This document shows, piece after piece, positions 20,990 through 32,200 of a DNA stretch of 64,000 nucleotides. Every line of letters begins with the position of its first letter. Position 1 is the first letter of the stretch. The notes beneath the pieces are model-generated. The model saw nothing but the letters and a program-made list of their open reading frames with translations, did not search any database and was not told the origin of the DNA. Position numbers and translations under genes: made by a program. Origin of the DNA: Sorghum bicolor (lineage: Eukaryota > Streptophyta > Magnoliopsida > Poales > Poaceae); NCBI RefSeq assembly GCF_000003195.3, contig NC_012875.2, positions 15,596,387 through 15,660,386 on the forward strand. Reading direction: 5' to 3'.

Positions 20990-21745
20990 TCAGTAAAATA
21001 ACAGTGTACCTTCTAAGAGGGGAAGTGCATGTGGACTTCTCTGGTTCCAATGTAGATGATTGCTTTAACGGTGCTGAGGAACGGTCTCCTAAGGATGATG
21101 GGTGGATCGTACTCGTGTTCTCCCATGTCAATAACCTGAAAATCTGACAAAATGATCATCTATTTTGACTGGGACATCAGTTACTGTACCTTCAACCTTT
21201 CGGAATGTCTGATCTGCCATCTAAAGCTGAATGTATGTCGGTTTTAGGGGCATGGTTCCGAATAGGAGCTGATAGGTGACTGCGGCTATTATGTTGACGC
21301 CTGACCCGGTGTCGCAAAGCATCTTTTGGAAGTTGTATCCATTAATGGAGCACTGGATGCTTGGCATACCTGGGTCATTCTTTTTTTTGGTCAAGAACGG
21401 TGACTTAAATCGACGATCTTGACCTCCTTGAACTGCAACTGCAGTAACCATCTTAGCTGACTCGGTCCACATTTGCTTTGTCCTGTTCCTGCTGTTGGTC
21501 CTCTTCCTTGGTTCATGTCGGGATTGCTCTAAGATTTGTGTAGTCTTGTTCTTGAAGGAAAACATCTCCTTCCTCCCCTTGATGTAGAAACTGATCTTGG
21601 CAGCAATAGCGTAGATGACAGCTCCTGAGGTGTTCAGGAATGGCCTCCCTAGGATGATAGGTGCCCTCTCATTAGTACCAGTCTCTATCACCACGAAGTC
21701 TGCTAGAGCGTAAAAGGTACCAACTCGGACACAGAGGTTCTTCAA
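20990..21745 (-). pseudogene. Double retropepsin segment of element E
   Basis: On the minus strand the frame 21745-21221 first encodes a C-terminal protease half (APIILGRPFLNTSGAVIYAI). Then, about 65 residues later, comes a full protease start with MLCDTGSGVNIIAAVTYQLL, carrying the catalytic DTG. Past 21221, shifted frames encode a second C-terminal half (ILRRPFLSTVKAIIYIG near 21080). The order C-half, N-half, C-half suggests a tandem duplication of the protease. The active-site D is intact, but stops and frameshifts follow. The tail comes next without RT. Confidence 0.7.
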
Positions 21746-21930
21746 TATTCCCTTTGCGAAACTTAGTGTCCGATCTGCAAGCTGAGTAGTTAGGCCTCTG
21801 TTGATTCCAACCTTGATTTTTTTGAGGACGGTTGTAGTAGTAGTTGTTGTTGTTGATGTAATTTATGTCCTCAAGCATCTCAGGGCACTGATTGCCGGAG
21901 TGTCCAGTAACTCCAGTGTGTGTACTCGTA
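21746..21930 (-). pseudogene. Gag C-terminus of E with degenerate zinc knuckle
   Basis: The minus-strand translation reads TGVTGHSGNQCPEMLEDINY and continues into an N/Y-rich segment. GVTGHSGNQCPE has the second half of a CX2CX4HX4C knuckle (H and last C) while the first two cysteines appear substituted. This position, before an Athila protease, is usual for the nucleocapsid knuckle. No comparable knuckle is visible in A or F. Confidence 0.55.
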
Positions 21931-22975
21931 GATCTGGTTCTTCACTTGTTGGAGTCTGGGAGTTGTAAAACTCCTTCATATTTTGCTCGAAGTGTACCTG
22001 CTCATAGAGACAAGGCAGAGATCAAGTGCATGGGCCCTGTTGGTTGAAAACACCAACACAACCAAAAGTGTATTTGTTCTTCTCTAACCTTAAGCATAGT
22101 GAGCAAGACAAAGTTGATGGATAATAAGATCATGAGTGTAGCATTTAAAACATTTGTCAGATCAGATCGCTCAACCAAATGGAAAGATAATCTATCTATA
22201 TTTATGTTGTTTTGTATATATCTTCCAAAGATTGAGTGTGCAACATTTTAACTCAAATGATTAGGAGTGTAGGATCACAAAGGTGGAAGGACTAAACATG
22301 TTGAATCGATTGGGTTGGTTAATCTAGAGTTGTAAATCATACATGTTTGTCTCTTTTATTCATGTGAACGCCAGAACCAAGGAGAAGATTATAGAAGTGA
22401 TAGTCAAGTACCTTAAGATGTTACCTTACTTGAAGAGTGATGGTACAGTATCACCATATGGAAGCTTTCCTTTCTTAGCGGTTGTGCATCATGTTTGTGG
22501 CACCCTCCATGGATCATCTCTTATGAGCTATGCCTTCCTTGTGTAAATTGTTAAACTTCATGTGCTCTCTCTCTTTCTCTCCAATGTGAGTTTATCTCAG
22601 GACTTCCCAGGTCGATATTGAAAGTTTTCCTGTAGAGGTTAGTCCAACAAAATATCCAATATCTACTATAGCATACTATCGGCTCAAAAATCAACCTAGA
22701 CACCATGTCTAATTTGATTTAGGAGGGCATTTTAACCTAAGCATCATGCTTAATTTAAAGTCCCTTGGAAATAAGATCATCATTCCTAAAGTATGCACCA
22801 TGCTTAATTAAGAGATAAATGAAACCTCCAAACCTAAACATATACTAAAGCAAATAAAGGTAGCATGAGAGCATTATACAGATCTACTCAAGTGGAGATG
22901 AAGTAGTGTGATTAGTATTTAACAAATTGAGCATGTCTCAAAGGTAGGGACAACCAACATAGCAACATGGCAAAT
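21931..22975 (-). other. Internal sequence of E with no clear coding
   Basis: AT-rich sequence between the gag-region ORF and the knuckle segment. The part near 22078-22104 matches 17864-17890 of D in reverse. I see no conserved protein motif here. Confidence 0.5.
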
Positions 22976-23004
22976 GATGTTTTTATGTAAAGTACTCCCC
23001 CAAG

Positions 23005-23026
23005 CTTGAATTTTATAAAATTCAAG
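23005..23026. repeat. 22-base perfect palindrome in E
   Basis: Exact palindrome CTTGAATTTTATAAAATTC plus AAG; homologous to 3693-3714 with the central GC changed to AT and symmetry kept. Confidence 0.8.
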
Positions 23027-23321
23027 TTTGGATGAATTTAATTCAATGTTGTATGATGATTGGTTGGACATACCTTGTGCTTGTCATTCATCCGATCTTC
23101 TTGCTCCAATCCTAGAAAGGTTAGTGATAAGAATACCCAAAGGATTTTTTTACAATTATCCTTATATGCTCAATACACAAGGTAATGTTGCAACTAATTA
23201 AAAGCTCATGTTACGATCTAATCAGTGCTTATTTTAGGACACTAAGCTTGTCCTTGGGAAACCATCAATTTATGTCAGCAAAGTGGTTTCCCCTCCAACG
23301 CTGACCCATATCAAGATCAAC

Positions 23322-23618
23322 TCAACGAGATTTGCAATATTTAATATAGATATATGCATCGACAACCGCCCTTTTAAAGTTTTTATAAATAGAAAGGAAG
23401 AGGGGGTTGGAGATCTCGAATGTGGTGATGTTGGAGAGACCAAAAGATTGGGAAGATGTTGCATATGACCATGGAGCAAATGAAGTGGCTACAAAATAAA
23501 TTCCATGCTCATTAATGCTTGGAGTGAAATCCATGTGGTGTGGTGAAAATGGTAAGGTGAGTGTGGTAAAAAAAGAAAAGAAAAAGGATACATGGACGAC
23601 TTGGTTCGAAACTAGCAC
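23322..23618 (-). pseudogene. Gag-region ORF of E with NEHGIYF block
   Basis: This 98-codon frame lies 30-330 bases downstream of the primer site on the minus strand. It contains NEHGIYFVATSFAPWSY and ends FKRAVVDAYIYIKYCKSR. It parallels 4011-4367 of fragment X but lacks that copy's acidic N-terminal 50 residues, which suggests a deletion near 23525. The block is conserved between the two copies; its function is unknown to me. Confidence 0.55.
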
Positions 23619-23627
23619 AGCTAGCGT

Positions 23628-23645
23628 TCCCCGGCAACGGCGCCA
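23628..23645 (-). other. Primer binding site (tRNA-Asp) of E
   Basis: The plus strand reads TCCCCGGCAACGGCGCCA, the exact 3' end of plant tRNA-Asp including CCA; on the minus strand it is the complement, adjacent to the LTR end at 23653. Confidence 0.92.
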
Positions 23646-23652
23646 GAAAGCT

Positions 23653-24792
23653 TGTTGGGTATTTTAAATGCAAATAGAAAAATCCGCAAGTGCACGGATA
23701 CCGATGTAGCTTTCACCCGGGAGTATTCCAGAGTATCAATTTTCCACAGGGAACGCGAGTGTACTAATTAAGATTCAAGATTGCCCAGGGATAACTCTGA
23801 CTACGGCCCTACAAACACCGATCCGAACGAGGTGGAATACGTCGACCGTTAGGGCTGTCACTACCCTAGGGCTACCACAACAATCCGCAGGATTGGGTGC
23901 AATTCCAGGTAATTGCAAGACTAAACACCATGTCTAATCTATTAATTACTACTCTAGCGTTTCAAAGACTAGAGCACTTGATGCAAGCGGGAATCCAATA
24001 AATGACTTGAATGTAAATAAAAGTAATTAAAGAACTCAGGAATTATGAATTGAAGAACCTGGAGAACGATGAAGAACGAACCAGTTGCTGCAAAAGTATA
24101 ATGTTGAGGAAGATCCAACAGATTCGGCTCCTCCTCCTCCGCTATCCTCTTCTCTCTCCCTATTTTCTAGATTACAACTAGAATGAACTGGAACTAGAAC
24201 TAGAACTAGAAGAACTAGAACTAGAAGAACTAGAACTAGAACTAGATGAACTAGAACTAGAACTAGATGAACTAGAGGTAGAACTAGATGAACTAGAGGG
24301 ATCCTCTCTACTTGGATGAAGAATTGAAACCCTAACTTTGATTCTGTAGAAGAGGTATGATCTCCAGGGGCTAGGGGGCCTTGCTTATATAGTCTTTTCA
24401 GATGAATCTGGGCCGTCGGATCAAACGTAGATTGATTTAACGGTTATCCTTGATCCTTTAGGTCGTTGGAGCATGATCCCCGAGTTGTACCCTGATTGGG
24501 CAGAATAGGAGGGCGGGCGCCCTGTCCCTGAGCCCTCTCGGCTTCTGCTTTGTTCACGTGGCTTCTGGAGTCTTCTAGATGATAGAAAATTGTGCAACAC
24601 GTTAATATCTCTATGTAAACCCGACGTGTGGGCCTTTCCTCCGTATTTCCTGGTAACCCCCTACAGAAATAGACAAGCACCAAAACTCATGGAATTATGT
24701 CAGATAAAACCCTAAGTCTGGGTGTTGGTTGCATTTGGATCCTTTTCCATGATTAGTTGATGGTTAAATGTGAGCATTAAGGACCGTCAACA
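23653..24792 (-). repeat. 5' LTR of element E
   Basis: The 1140-base LTR on the minus strand starts TGTTGACGGTCC at 24792 and ends CCCAACA at 23653. TATATAA is at 24391-24385. It carries the TCTAGT minisatellite and is the family of the C LTR. It abuts a truncated D LTR at 24793. Confidence 0.9.
24176..24300 (-). repeat. TCTAGT-type minisatellite in the LTR of E
   Basis: Irregular ACTAGA/ACTAGATGA repeats (reverse complement of TCTAGT units) run for about 125 bases at the same LTR position as 2886-2986 in C, with a different number of units. Confidence 0.85.
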
Positions 24793-25717
24793 CCCGCCCG
24801 GTCCCAGAGTCCAATCAGGACTCTCTTCGGGGATTACGCTCCGCCGACCTAAAGGATCAAGGATAACCATCCAATCAATGTCGGTTTGATCCAACGGCTC
24901 ACGTTCACTTGAGGGGACTAGAAAACCAGACCCCCTGGCCCCTAGAGGAGACAAGTTCATCATAGAGTTGAGAGGAGCCCTCGAAGGAATACCTCTCCTC
25001 TAAATAAAATTTCTTTTAGGCTTAGCGTCCAATGTGAGTAGAATTAGATCTTCTAGTTTCTACTAGATTGAGAGAGATAGAGTGGAGGTGTAGATCGGAG
25101 GAAGCCCGGCCTGTCGTTGTCTACTCCGAGGTTGTACCTGCGGGATCAAGTCTTCTAACCCGAGGCTTGCTCCTAGGATTCTTCAGTAATTCGACTTCTA
25201 GTAAGTTCTTGTTTTATTATTCTTTGGTTTATGAGTTTACTTTAATCTCTTCCGGTTGAGTTTAGAGTAATCATTGCTATCGTAAACATGGTGTTTGGGC
25301 TAGGGTACTCATACATATCCCCTGACTAGCTGGACCGTGGTAGTAGCGAGGAACGTGACATTTCTGAGTTACTTTTGCAGCCCATATCTTGTTAGCAGGA
25401 AGCATAGGGTTTATAGGTGCGGGTCGAACATCCTTTGTGGTGTCTAGATTCCGCAAGCTTCCCCAATAGAACAGTAGATCATCCTTACCAAGGTTGGAAC
25501 GAGACTATAGTTGCAGTCTTCTCTATACATCACTCACATCAAGAAACATTCTTTGTAGCCTAAAGGGTAGTAGTAATAGATTTGGTTAGTCAGATGCACG
25601 CTTTCTCCCAGTGGTAAAAATATAAATACGATACTCTAGATAACCTCCCGGGTGAAATGCTCACCGATATCCGTGCGTTTGCGGATCAATTCCTTATTGC
25701 GTTACCAAATATCAACA
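24793..25717 (+). repeat. 3' LTR of element D, 5'-truncated
   Basis: It matches 16423-17349 of the 5' LTR and ends ATATCAACA followed by the duplicate AGCAC. The TATA site has become CTAGAAAA (near 24919) against CTATAAAA in the 5' LTR. Confidence 0.88.
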
Positions 25718-25722
25718 AGCAC

Positions 25723-28700
25723 CACACACATTATGATGCTAACCGAGACTAGGGACGTGCTTTTCTCTAGTTTGTGACTCAGATATAGCATTTGGTACTA
25801 TCTATGTGATTGTCCAAGATTGAATTGACTTGACAACTCAAGGCCTAGAAAAGGAAATAGTATTTGCATCGTTGATCAACTTATTGTTTTCTTCGCATAA
25901 CAACATTCTATGAGACATAGCTTTTGTAACTACTAAAGAGTCATTATCTAGCTGGAGATTAACTCTTATTGGTAACTGACCAGTTGTCTCTCAACACTAA
26001 AAAGTTACAAAACTTTCTTCTTCGGTGGCAACAATTGTAGTTGATACGTATATAGGCAGTCAAGATCAAAGTCAGCCAAAAAGAGATCACAATAGAGATG
26101 GTTGATTAGGACTGTGTGATTTCCATGATCAAGATTTGGTTCAATTCTTGTCTAATTGGTATCTTGTCCAACTTTAAGTGTTGTGTGCCCTTTGGATTCA
26201 ACAGTGGACGACAAAAGTTACTCACCAAACAACTGATATTGTTTCATGAGTAACCAATTAGAGTCTCTTGTCTACCACACCTTGCAGTCTGTTAGGATTT
26301 ATGTCGGTAACCTATTCTTCAAAGGTTATCTTCTTAGAAACTTCAGAAGAAAGTCTTATTAGATAAGTTTGATATAGATCTTCTGATTGGACATAAGGAA
26401 TGATAACCAAGGAAAAACTCATGATGACATGACACATCAGTGTAGTTTCATAATAGATCATGACTAGCAACCACGATACCAGCGCGTGCCGAGCAACATG
26501 ACCTTGTGTCTGCAGCCACAGGATGCTCTCGGTTTCGTCACGGCACCATCAACTGTTAATCATGACAACATTATTGATCTTACAACCAACGTGAAATCTC
26601 ACATGACATAGGTAGGTCTTGCATGGACAAGAATCATGTGCAAGACAAAATCAAACAAGCAAAGATGACAGCAAGATTTGGAGGTAACAAGTAGAAGGTT
26701 AAAGGATAAGAACAAGACACAAGACATAAATGGATACGCCCTATGCCCATTAAGGTCATTACCCAATGATTAATTTATGAGATGCGGTCATGTTGGGTAG
26801 GATCATGAGATCAAAGTTGATAAGCATCCCAAGACTTGGGGACGTTGGGGATGAATTAACCAAACTCCAAAGGTAAAAACACTACCCGATCAGAGATTTA
26901 GATGATAGGGAGTTACATGATATGTAAAGCAAAAGATTCCAAGATTAGGCAGCAAAAGATTGCCTGACACAAGCTATGTTTTGGGAGATGTAATCGGGAG
27001 GTCTAACATGGATTTGGTATGGTCTCCATAACTACCAAAGAACAACTATAGTCAAACGCTTTCTGTAGCGAGAACTTTATCCTAGCTAGTTGGCTAGACA
27101 AGGATATTTGCAAACAGATGTAGGGCAACCATGGTATATGCAGACATTTGAGGGCAACTCAAACAATCACACTTAAACAACCACTACTAAGCACAAGGCT
27201 TACATATAACAAGCATTTATCTACAGCAATACAACACATTTATCCCACATAAAAGGATTATGATACAAGACGTGCTACAAAGCAAGTGGACATGGCTCAG
27301 TCTTTTAGGGAGAAGATGATTTTGAGATAGATAGTGAAAGGGCTCCAAAAGATTTTGGCATGGATGTACTATCATGCAAATGGACATACCACAAGCAAGA
27401 GTTTAGCATTTAGGAAAACTCAGCAGGAAAAGGTTATCAAACCTATAGGGCTAATTCAAAACTTAACAAGGTTGAAAAAAATAGCAATCAACTCTGCCTA
27501 AACTAGGATAGAGAACTTGACATGAATTTTAGAAAATGATAACTAAAGTTCCATTGATCCAACAAACATGATCCTTAATGTTATGGAAAACCTATCAAGT
27601 TATCTATATATTTTTTATTATTATCATATTAAGGTGCTTCTACAGCTAACAAGCACAAACAATACAAAGAAGACATATCTATTCAGATTTTTGACAGATT
27701 CTGTCATTCTACTTCAGAAGCTCATAACAGAAGATTTAGACCACCAAAAGTAGTGATCTAAGACATTTTGGAAACCTTAGCAAAAGTACTACACTTATTC
27801 TATTAACTCCAAGACATGATTCTGTATGCACACTAGCCAAACAAACTAAACATTCAGATCTGTTCAGAACACGATCAGGATCTGTCAACAAACTTCAAAA
27901 GTTCATAACTCCTAAACCATCAGGCCTATAGTCATGAAATTTTAGGATAGACTAGATTTAGAGGTTGGCTACAACTTTGGTGTTCACTATAATTACAGAA
28001 AACACCATTATTGTCATGAAAACATTACGATAATAGAAACTGCTCTAGCAGCCAAAATTCAACACACCTATCGAGCAATGTTTCCCTTGTTCTATTAACA
28101 AGAGAGCACACACATAGAACTCCAGTTGCTACAAACATTATTACCTAGATAAACAATAATTTAATTTGGTGACAAGGAGGGATTAACATAAGAATCACAA
28201 TTGATTAAGTGAGGTTAAAGCATTTGCAAACGCTCGCATGAGCAACGTATTCACCACTTTGCTAAACAAGCGAACACCTACAAGTTCAAGAATATAGCCT
28301 CAACTATTTCTATTATAGGTACGCCAAATTTTTACTTAGTTAATTAAAATTAGAGGCATCACAGAAAACATCCACATAAATATTCACCGACAAGCTTTAG
28401 CTTTCAAAGGATTGTAGTTTCTGCTACTACTACCTTAGCATTCCTATAGAAGCAAATATTTCATGGCTAGACACATCACACACTACTTTCAAGCAAAACT
28501 ATTCAAGTAGAATGGACTAAGATAAATTTTTGTATAGCTTCATACCAGGAAAGGAGTAACATCACATCACTCACAAGTTACTTATCATTAGAACAAGAAT
28601 GAGAGAAGAATAATTATGCATAATGCAACAATCATGATGATGCATGCTTCATCTTGTTCGTCCTCACAAAATTGCCAGCCTAAGGTCGGTGGCATAACAC

Positions 28701-29062
28701 ATACTCTCTCGACATATAGCTAGTCGTCAACTACGTTCAATATATGCATTCGTGGTTAGTGTACCTGCAAAAGAATTTCATTTCAGCCCAACCCATCAAT
28801 AGTATATGTACAAAAATGAAAGTCTGGTCTCTAGGTTGAAAGCTAAATACTCCAATATATATTCCTGAACATATATTGCAGCATAGTTCCCATGTGAAGC
28901 ACGCCCATGTATACACAGAGACATGTATACACGGTCATACCAACTAACCCACAATTAAGTACCTTCATATAGACATGTGTGTAACATGTAAATATTCCAG
29001 TAACCACATCTAACTCTCCCCTAGACCGACGGTTGGACGGTCATGCTCTCACAACTCACATT
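25723..29062. other. No gene seen; AT-rich unassigned sequence
   Basis: This continues the sequence left of D. I found no LTR pair, no protein motif and no RNA gene. Its texture resembles long non-coding parts of grass retrotransposons, but this is only an impression. Confidence 0.4.
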
Positions 29063-29258
29063 CTTACCTTAGTGTCGGGGTATGTAGATCCATGCATTAC
29101 CACTCAAGCAAGTGGCATCCATACAATTTCACGCCGTATGGACGACGAAAGGAAAATATTGCTTACCGTGGCGTAGAGGTATATGATCCATTCATTACCA
29201 CTTAAGTAAGTGGCATCCATACTATTGCACGCCGTATGGACGACGAAAGTAAAAGTTG
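29063..29258. repeat. Two tandem copies of a 98-99-base unit with an internal hairpin
   Basis: Copies begin at CTTACC (29063 and 29162) and share GATCCA, CATTACCACT, AGTGGCATCCATA and CACGCCGTATGGACGACGAAA. Each has a stem: CCACT-CAAGCA-AGTGG in the first and CCACTT-AAGT-AAGTGG in the second. Confidence 0.8.
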
Positions 29259-32200
29259 TAATAAAGTAAACCCCCCATAGTTAGTATGAGTTTACATAAA
29301 GCCACCTAGTAGTCCTTAATTGGGCATAAGGATGTCGCTAGCATAGTTTTTGTAAATTAGTTTTGACAAGTTTTGCTTGTAGCTAAAGTTTTAGTCCAAA
29401 TAGGATTTTTAAAACCAAAACATTGTTTTTAGAACAGTGTACCTGATAGTATTATACTTAATCTTGCTTCGATGCCAGCTTTGACAGAACCGCCCAATTT
29501 ATACAAGTTTAAGTACGACTGTCCCCGTTTAACACATTGACACGTGCATACCCTCACTTATATAAACCCGGTAGTCTGCCGAGTGTCACGAAGGACCTCG
29601 GTAAATCAACTTTACACCAAGATCACATGATTAAGCAAATACACATCACATACACAGAGATTTGCAGCGGAAATAATATTACAATGGAGTTCACAAATAA
29701 TAGTACAAGTTTGGATTTTTCCAAATTGATTAGAAAACAACATAGCTTTCAAATGATTACAATAACATAAGTTCCAAATACATTGCTAGCATAAGTGACA
29801 TCCTCCGACAAAAGCATGGAGATGAGAACACTATATAGAATCACCAAGCCCACCGGCGGTTAACCACCATCCTTAGCAGGCTGAAGACTTCACTTGCAAC
29901 ATGGTGGGATAAACCCTGAGTACTCGAATGTACTCAGCTAGACTTACCCGACAGGAGAGAAAATGAAAGACTCTCAAGGATATGCAAGGCTTTTTGGTGG
30001 AGTTGGTTGGATAGCATAACTTTGCCAAAAAGAGCATTACTATCATGAGTCCTTACTTTCAACCTTTTAGTCAATATTTTAGCATCAAGTTCAATTAAGC
30101 TACCATAGCTAGATTTTGCACCTATTCTATAGCAACCACTTGATTAATAAGTATCACATTAATAACCATATCAGGTTTATCATGTAGCCATCATCATCGT
30201 CATAACCATCAAGTTTCATTTAGTTTATCTACGTTGCCGCTGCTCGAGTCAAGTTCTCACTATCCGGGAGAGACGACAATTTGAATCGATTCCTATCCAG
30301 CTGGAGGGGTATTCCTAGCACTCACCCAGGCGTACATAGCTAGAGCAGCCATAGGTCACCTTTAGCACAACTCCGGACCAATTCGTGGGTCCGTACAGCG
30401 CCGCACCCCCAGCGACCGCCAATCTACCAGGGTCAGAACTCTAACCTGACACCTCGGTCTTACGCCATTAACTCCCCACACATTCTTGCTACCAACAGGT
30501 GCGCACTTAAACCGAACGGGTATCCGATCGGAGATGCACTCGTAGGCTTCACGGTCGGAACGACTTATCTGGTAAACTAAGTGTTAGGCATGCGTTCAAC
30601 ATGACAAGTGGACGTACAACGTATCGGTCCTTAATCGACACAGACGGGGATAGAATCACACCCAACACCTCCATGTCTTGTTGCTTCACTATCATCCTCC
30701 CGCCCGGTCTCCATTCATTATTAACACCATGGTTATTTCCACGATAGCAAATATAGCCAACCGTGATCAGGTATCCACCTATCTCTCGCAGGTGACAGGA
30801 AATCACCCGGCTTCTACCGAGCTAAGCATGGCTAAGCATAGAACGTCTTCCTTATACTAGTAAGGGTTTAGGTAGTTCATATATTGGACAAGGTAGGAAT
30901 ATATGCACCAACGGTTTCATTCAACTCCCAGCACCTAATGCTTCATATAAAGTTATACTCTTGTGCTTTTGTAAAAAGAGAGGGTAGGATACTTAGAATG
31001 CTCCGGGGCTTGCCTGGAATCCGACACAAGTCAATTAAGTTAGCTTGCGCCATCTTGATGACATCTAAGTTCGCAACACTTGTGTAGTCCTTCCATCATC
31101 CCGATAGGTCCACCATCATGTCCTTCACGTGGTTTATCTAGCGTACCTAAATGAGATGCAAGATGCGAGTATATGAACACATAGAAGTGCAATATACAAA
31201 GCATCACACACAAGAAGTATGGCAAGAGCATGGTTACACTAAACATACTTAAGCACATCTCATTGCTCAACTTAATGATTACACAACCAACATGCTAAGT
31301 CAACAAGGAATGCAACACTAAACATATTAGACATGACATACATGTTTCACAAGGGCTCAGGTGTATTAACTTGGCCATTATCAAAGACATGAGTCATACA
31401 TAGCAATATAACAAGCAACAACAATACAAGGATTCTGTCATTTTTAGGACTGTTAACAGCAGCTGAGAAAATAAATCATAACTAGAGTTACACAACTCCA
31501 AAAGACATGAATTAATATATTCTAGAAATCTTAAGAAATTTTATGCATTTCATCTTTTGATAGCAAATCATGATTCACAAGTTTAGCATGTCGAAATGTT
31601 AGGATTACAGGATCAGGTCCTAACAAGACAGAGAGCAACCATTCCTGAAACCCAACTTTGAACAGACATAACACCCAAACCACATAACCAAATGCCACCA
31701 CATTCTAGCAGCATGTAGATAACTGAATTATCTACAACTTTGCTATAAACAAGATTCTCAGAAAACGTCATTTACATATTGTAATCCAAACAGTTCCAGA
31801 AACTGCCTAGAAACAACAATTGCAAACAATTAATTATTAACTTATATTTCAAACATACATTTGGGAAAAACCATTGTTACCAACAGTTTGCACATATCTA
31901 AAGAACACTAGAAAACATAGTGGTCATTACTAAATAAATTTATTTAATGCATTTCTTAATTTATTTTGGATAATAAGGTGAATTAAATAACCTATACCAA
32001 ACATGCACAGTAAATTCTACACAAATTACAGTAGCCTCTGAATACCATCAATAGACTACTGTATCAATTTCACTGCATTTGAATAAGCATAGCAACATCT
32101 ATGAAAAAGATAAAATTGCTATTGCAATTAACCATGTGAGAGCAAGATAAATGCATAAATCATATTTTCTTCAAACACATGATCATATTATATATTAACA

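Larger units (their letters stand above)
19046..24792 (-). mobile_element. Element E: minus-strand non-autonomous Athila-type element (3' truncated)
   Basis: Read on the minus strand it has a 5' LTR (24792-23653), exact tRNA-Asp primer site, gag-region ORF, long leader-like non-coding stretch, zinc-knuckle remnant, double protease segment and tail with hairpin cassette. It is then cut at 19046, lacking tail end and 3' LTR. Its tail matches C and its LTR matches C's LTR, so C and E are one family. No RT, RNase H or integrase is present between protease and tail. Confidence 0.82.
16145..25717 (+). mobile_element. Element D: non-autonomous Athila-type retrotransposon, holding element E
   Basis: The element is bounded by the exact duplication AGCAC (16140-16144 and 25718-25722). 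It has a full 5' LTR, a perfect tRNA-Asp primer site, a gag fragment, a 100-N gap and a protease remnant with the start of the tail (17864-19015). A scarred junction then leads into minus-strand element E, followed by the last 925 bases of D's own 3' LTR. No RT or integrase is seen. The simplest history is that E inserted into D's 3' LTR in reverse orientation, and one deletion then removed everything between the two tails. Confidence 0.8.
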
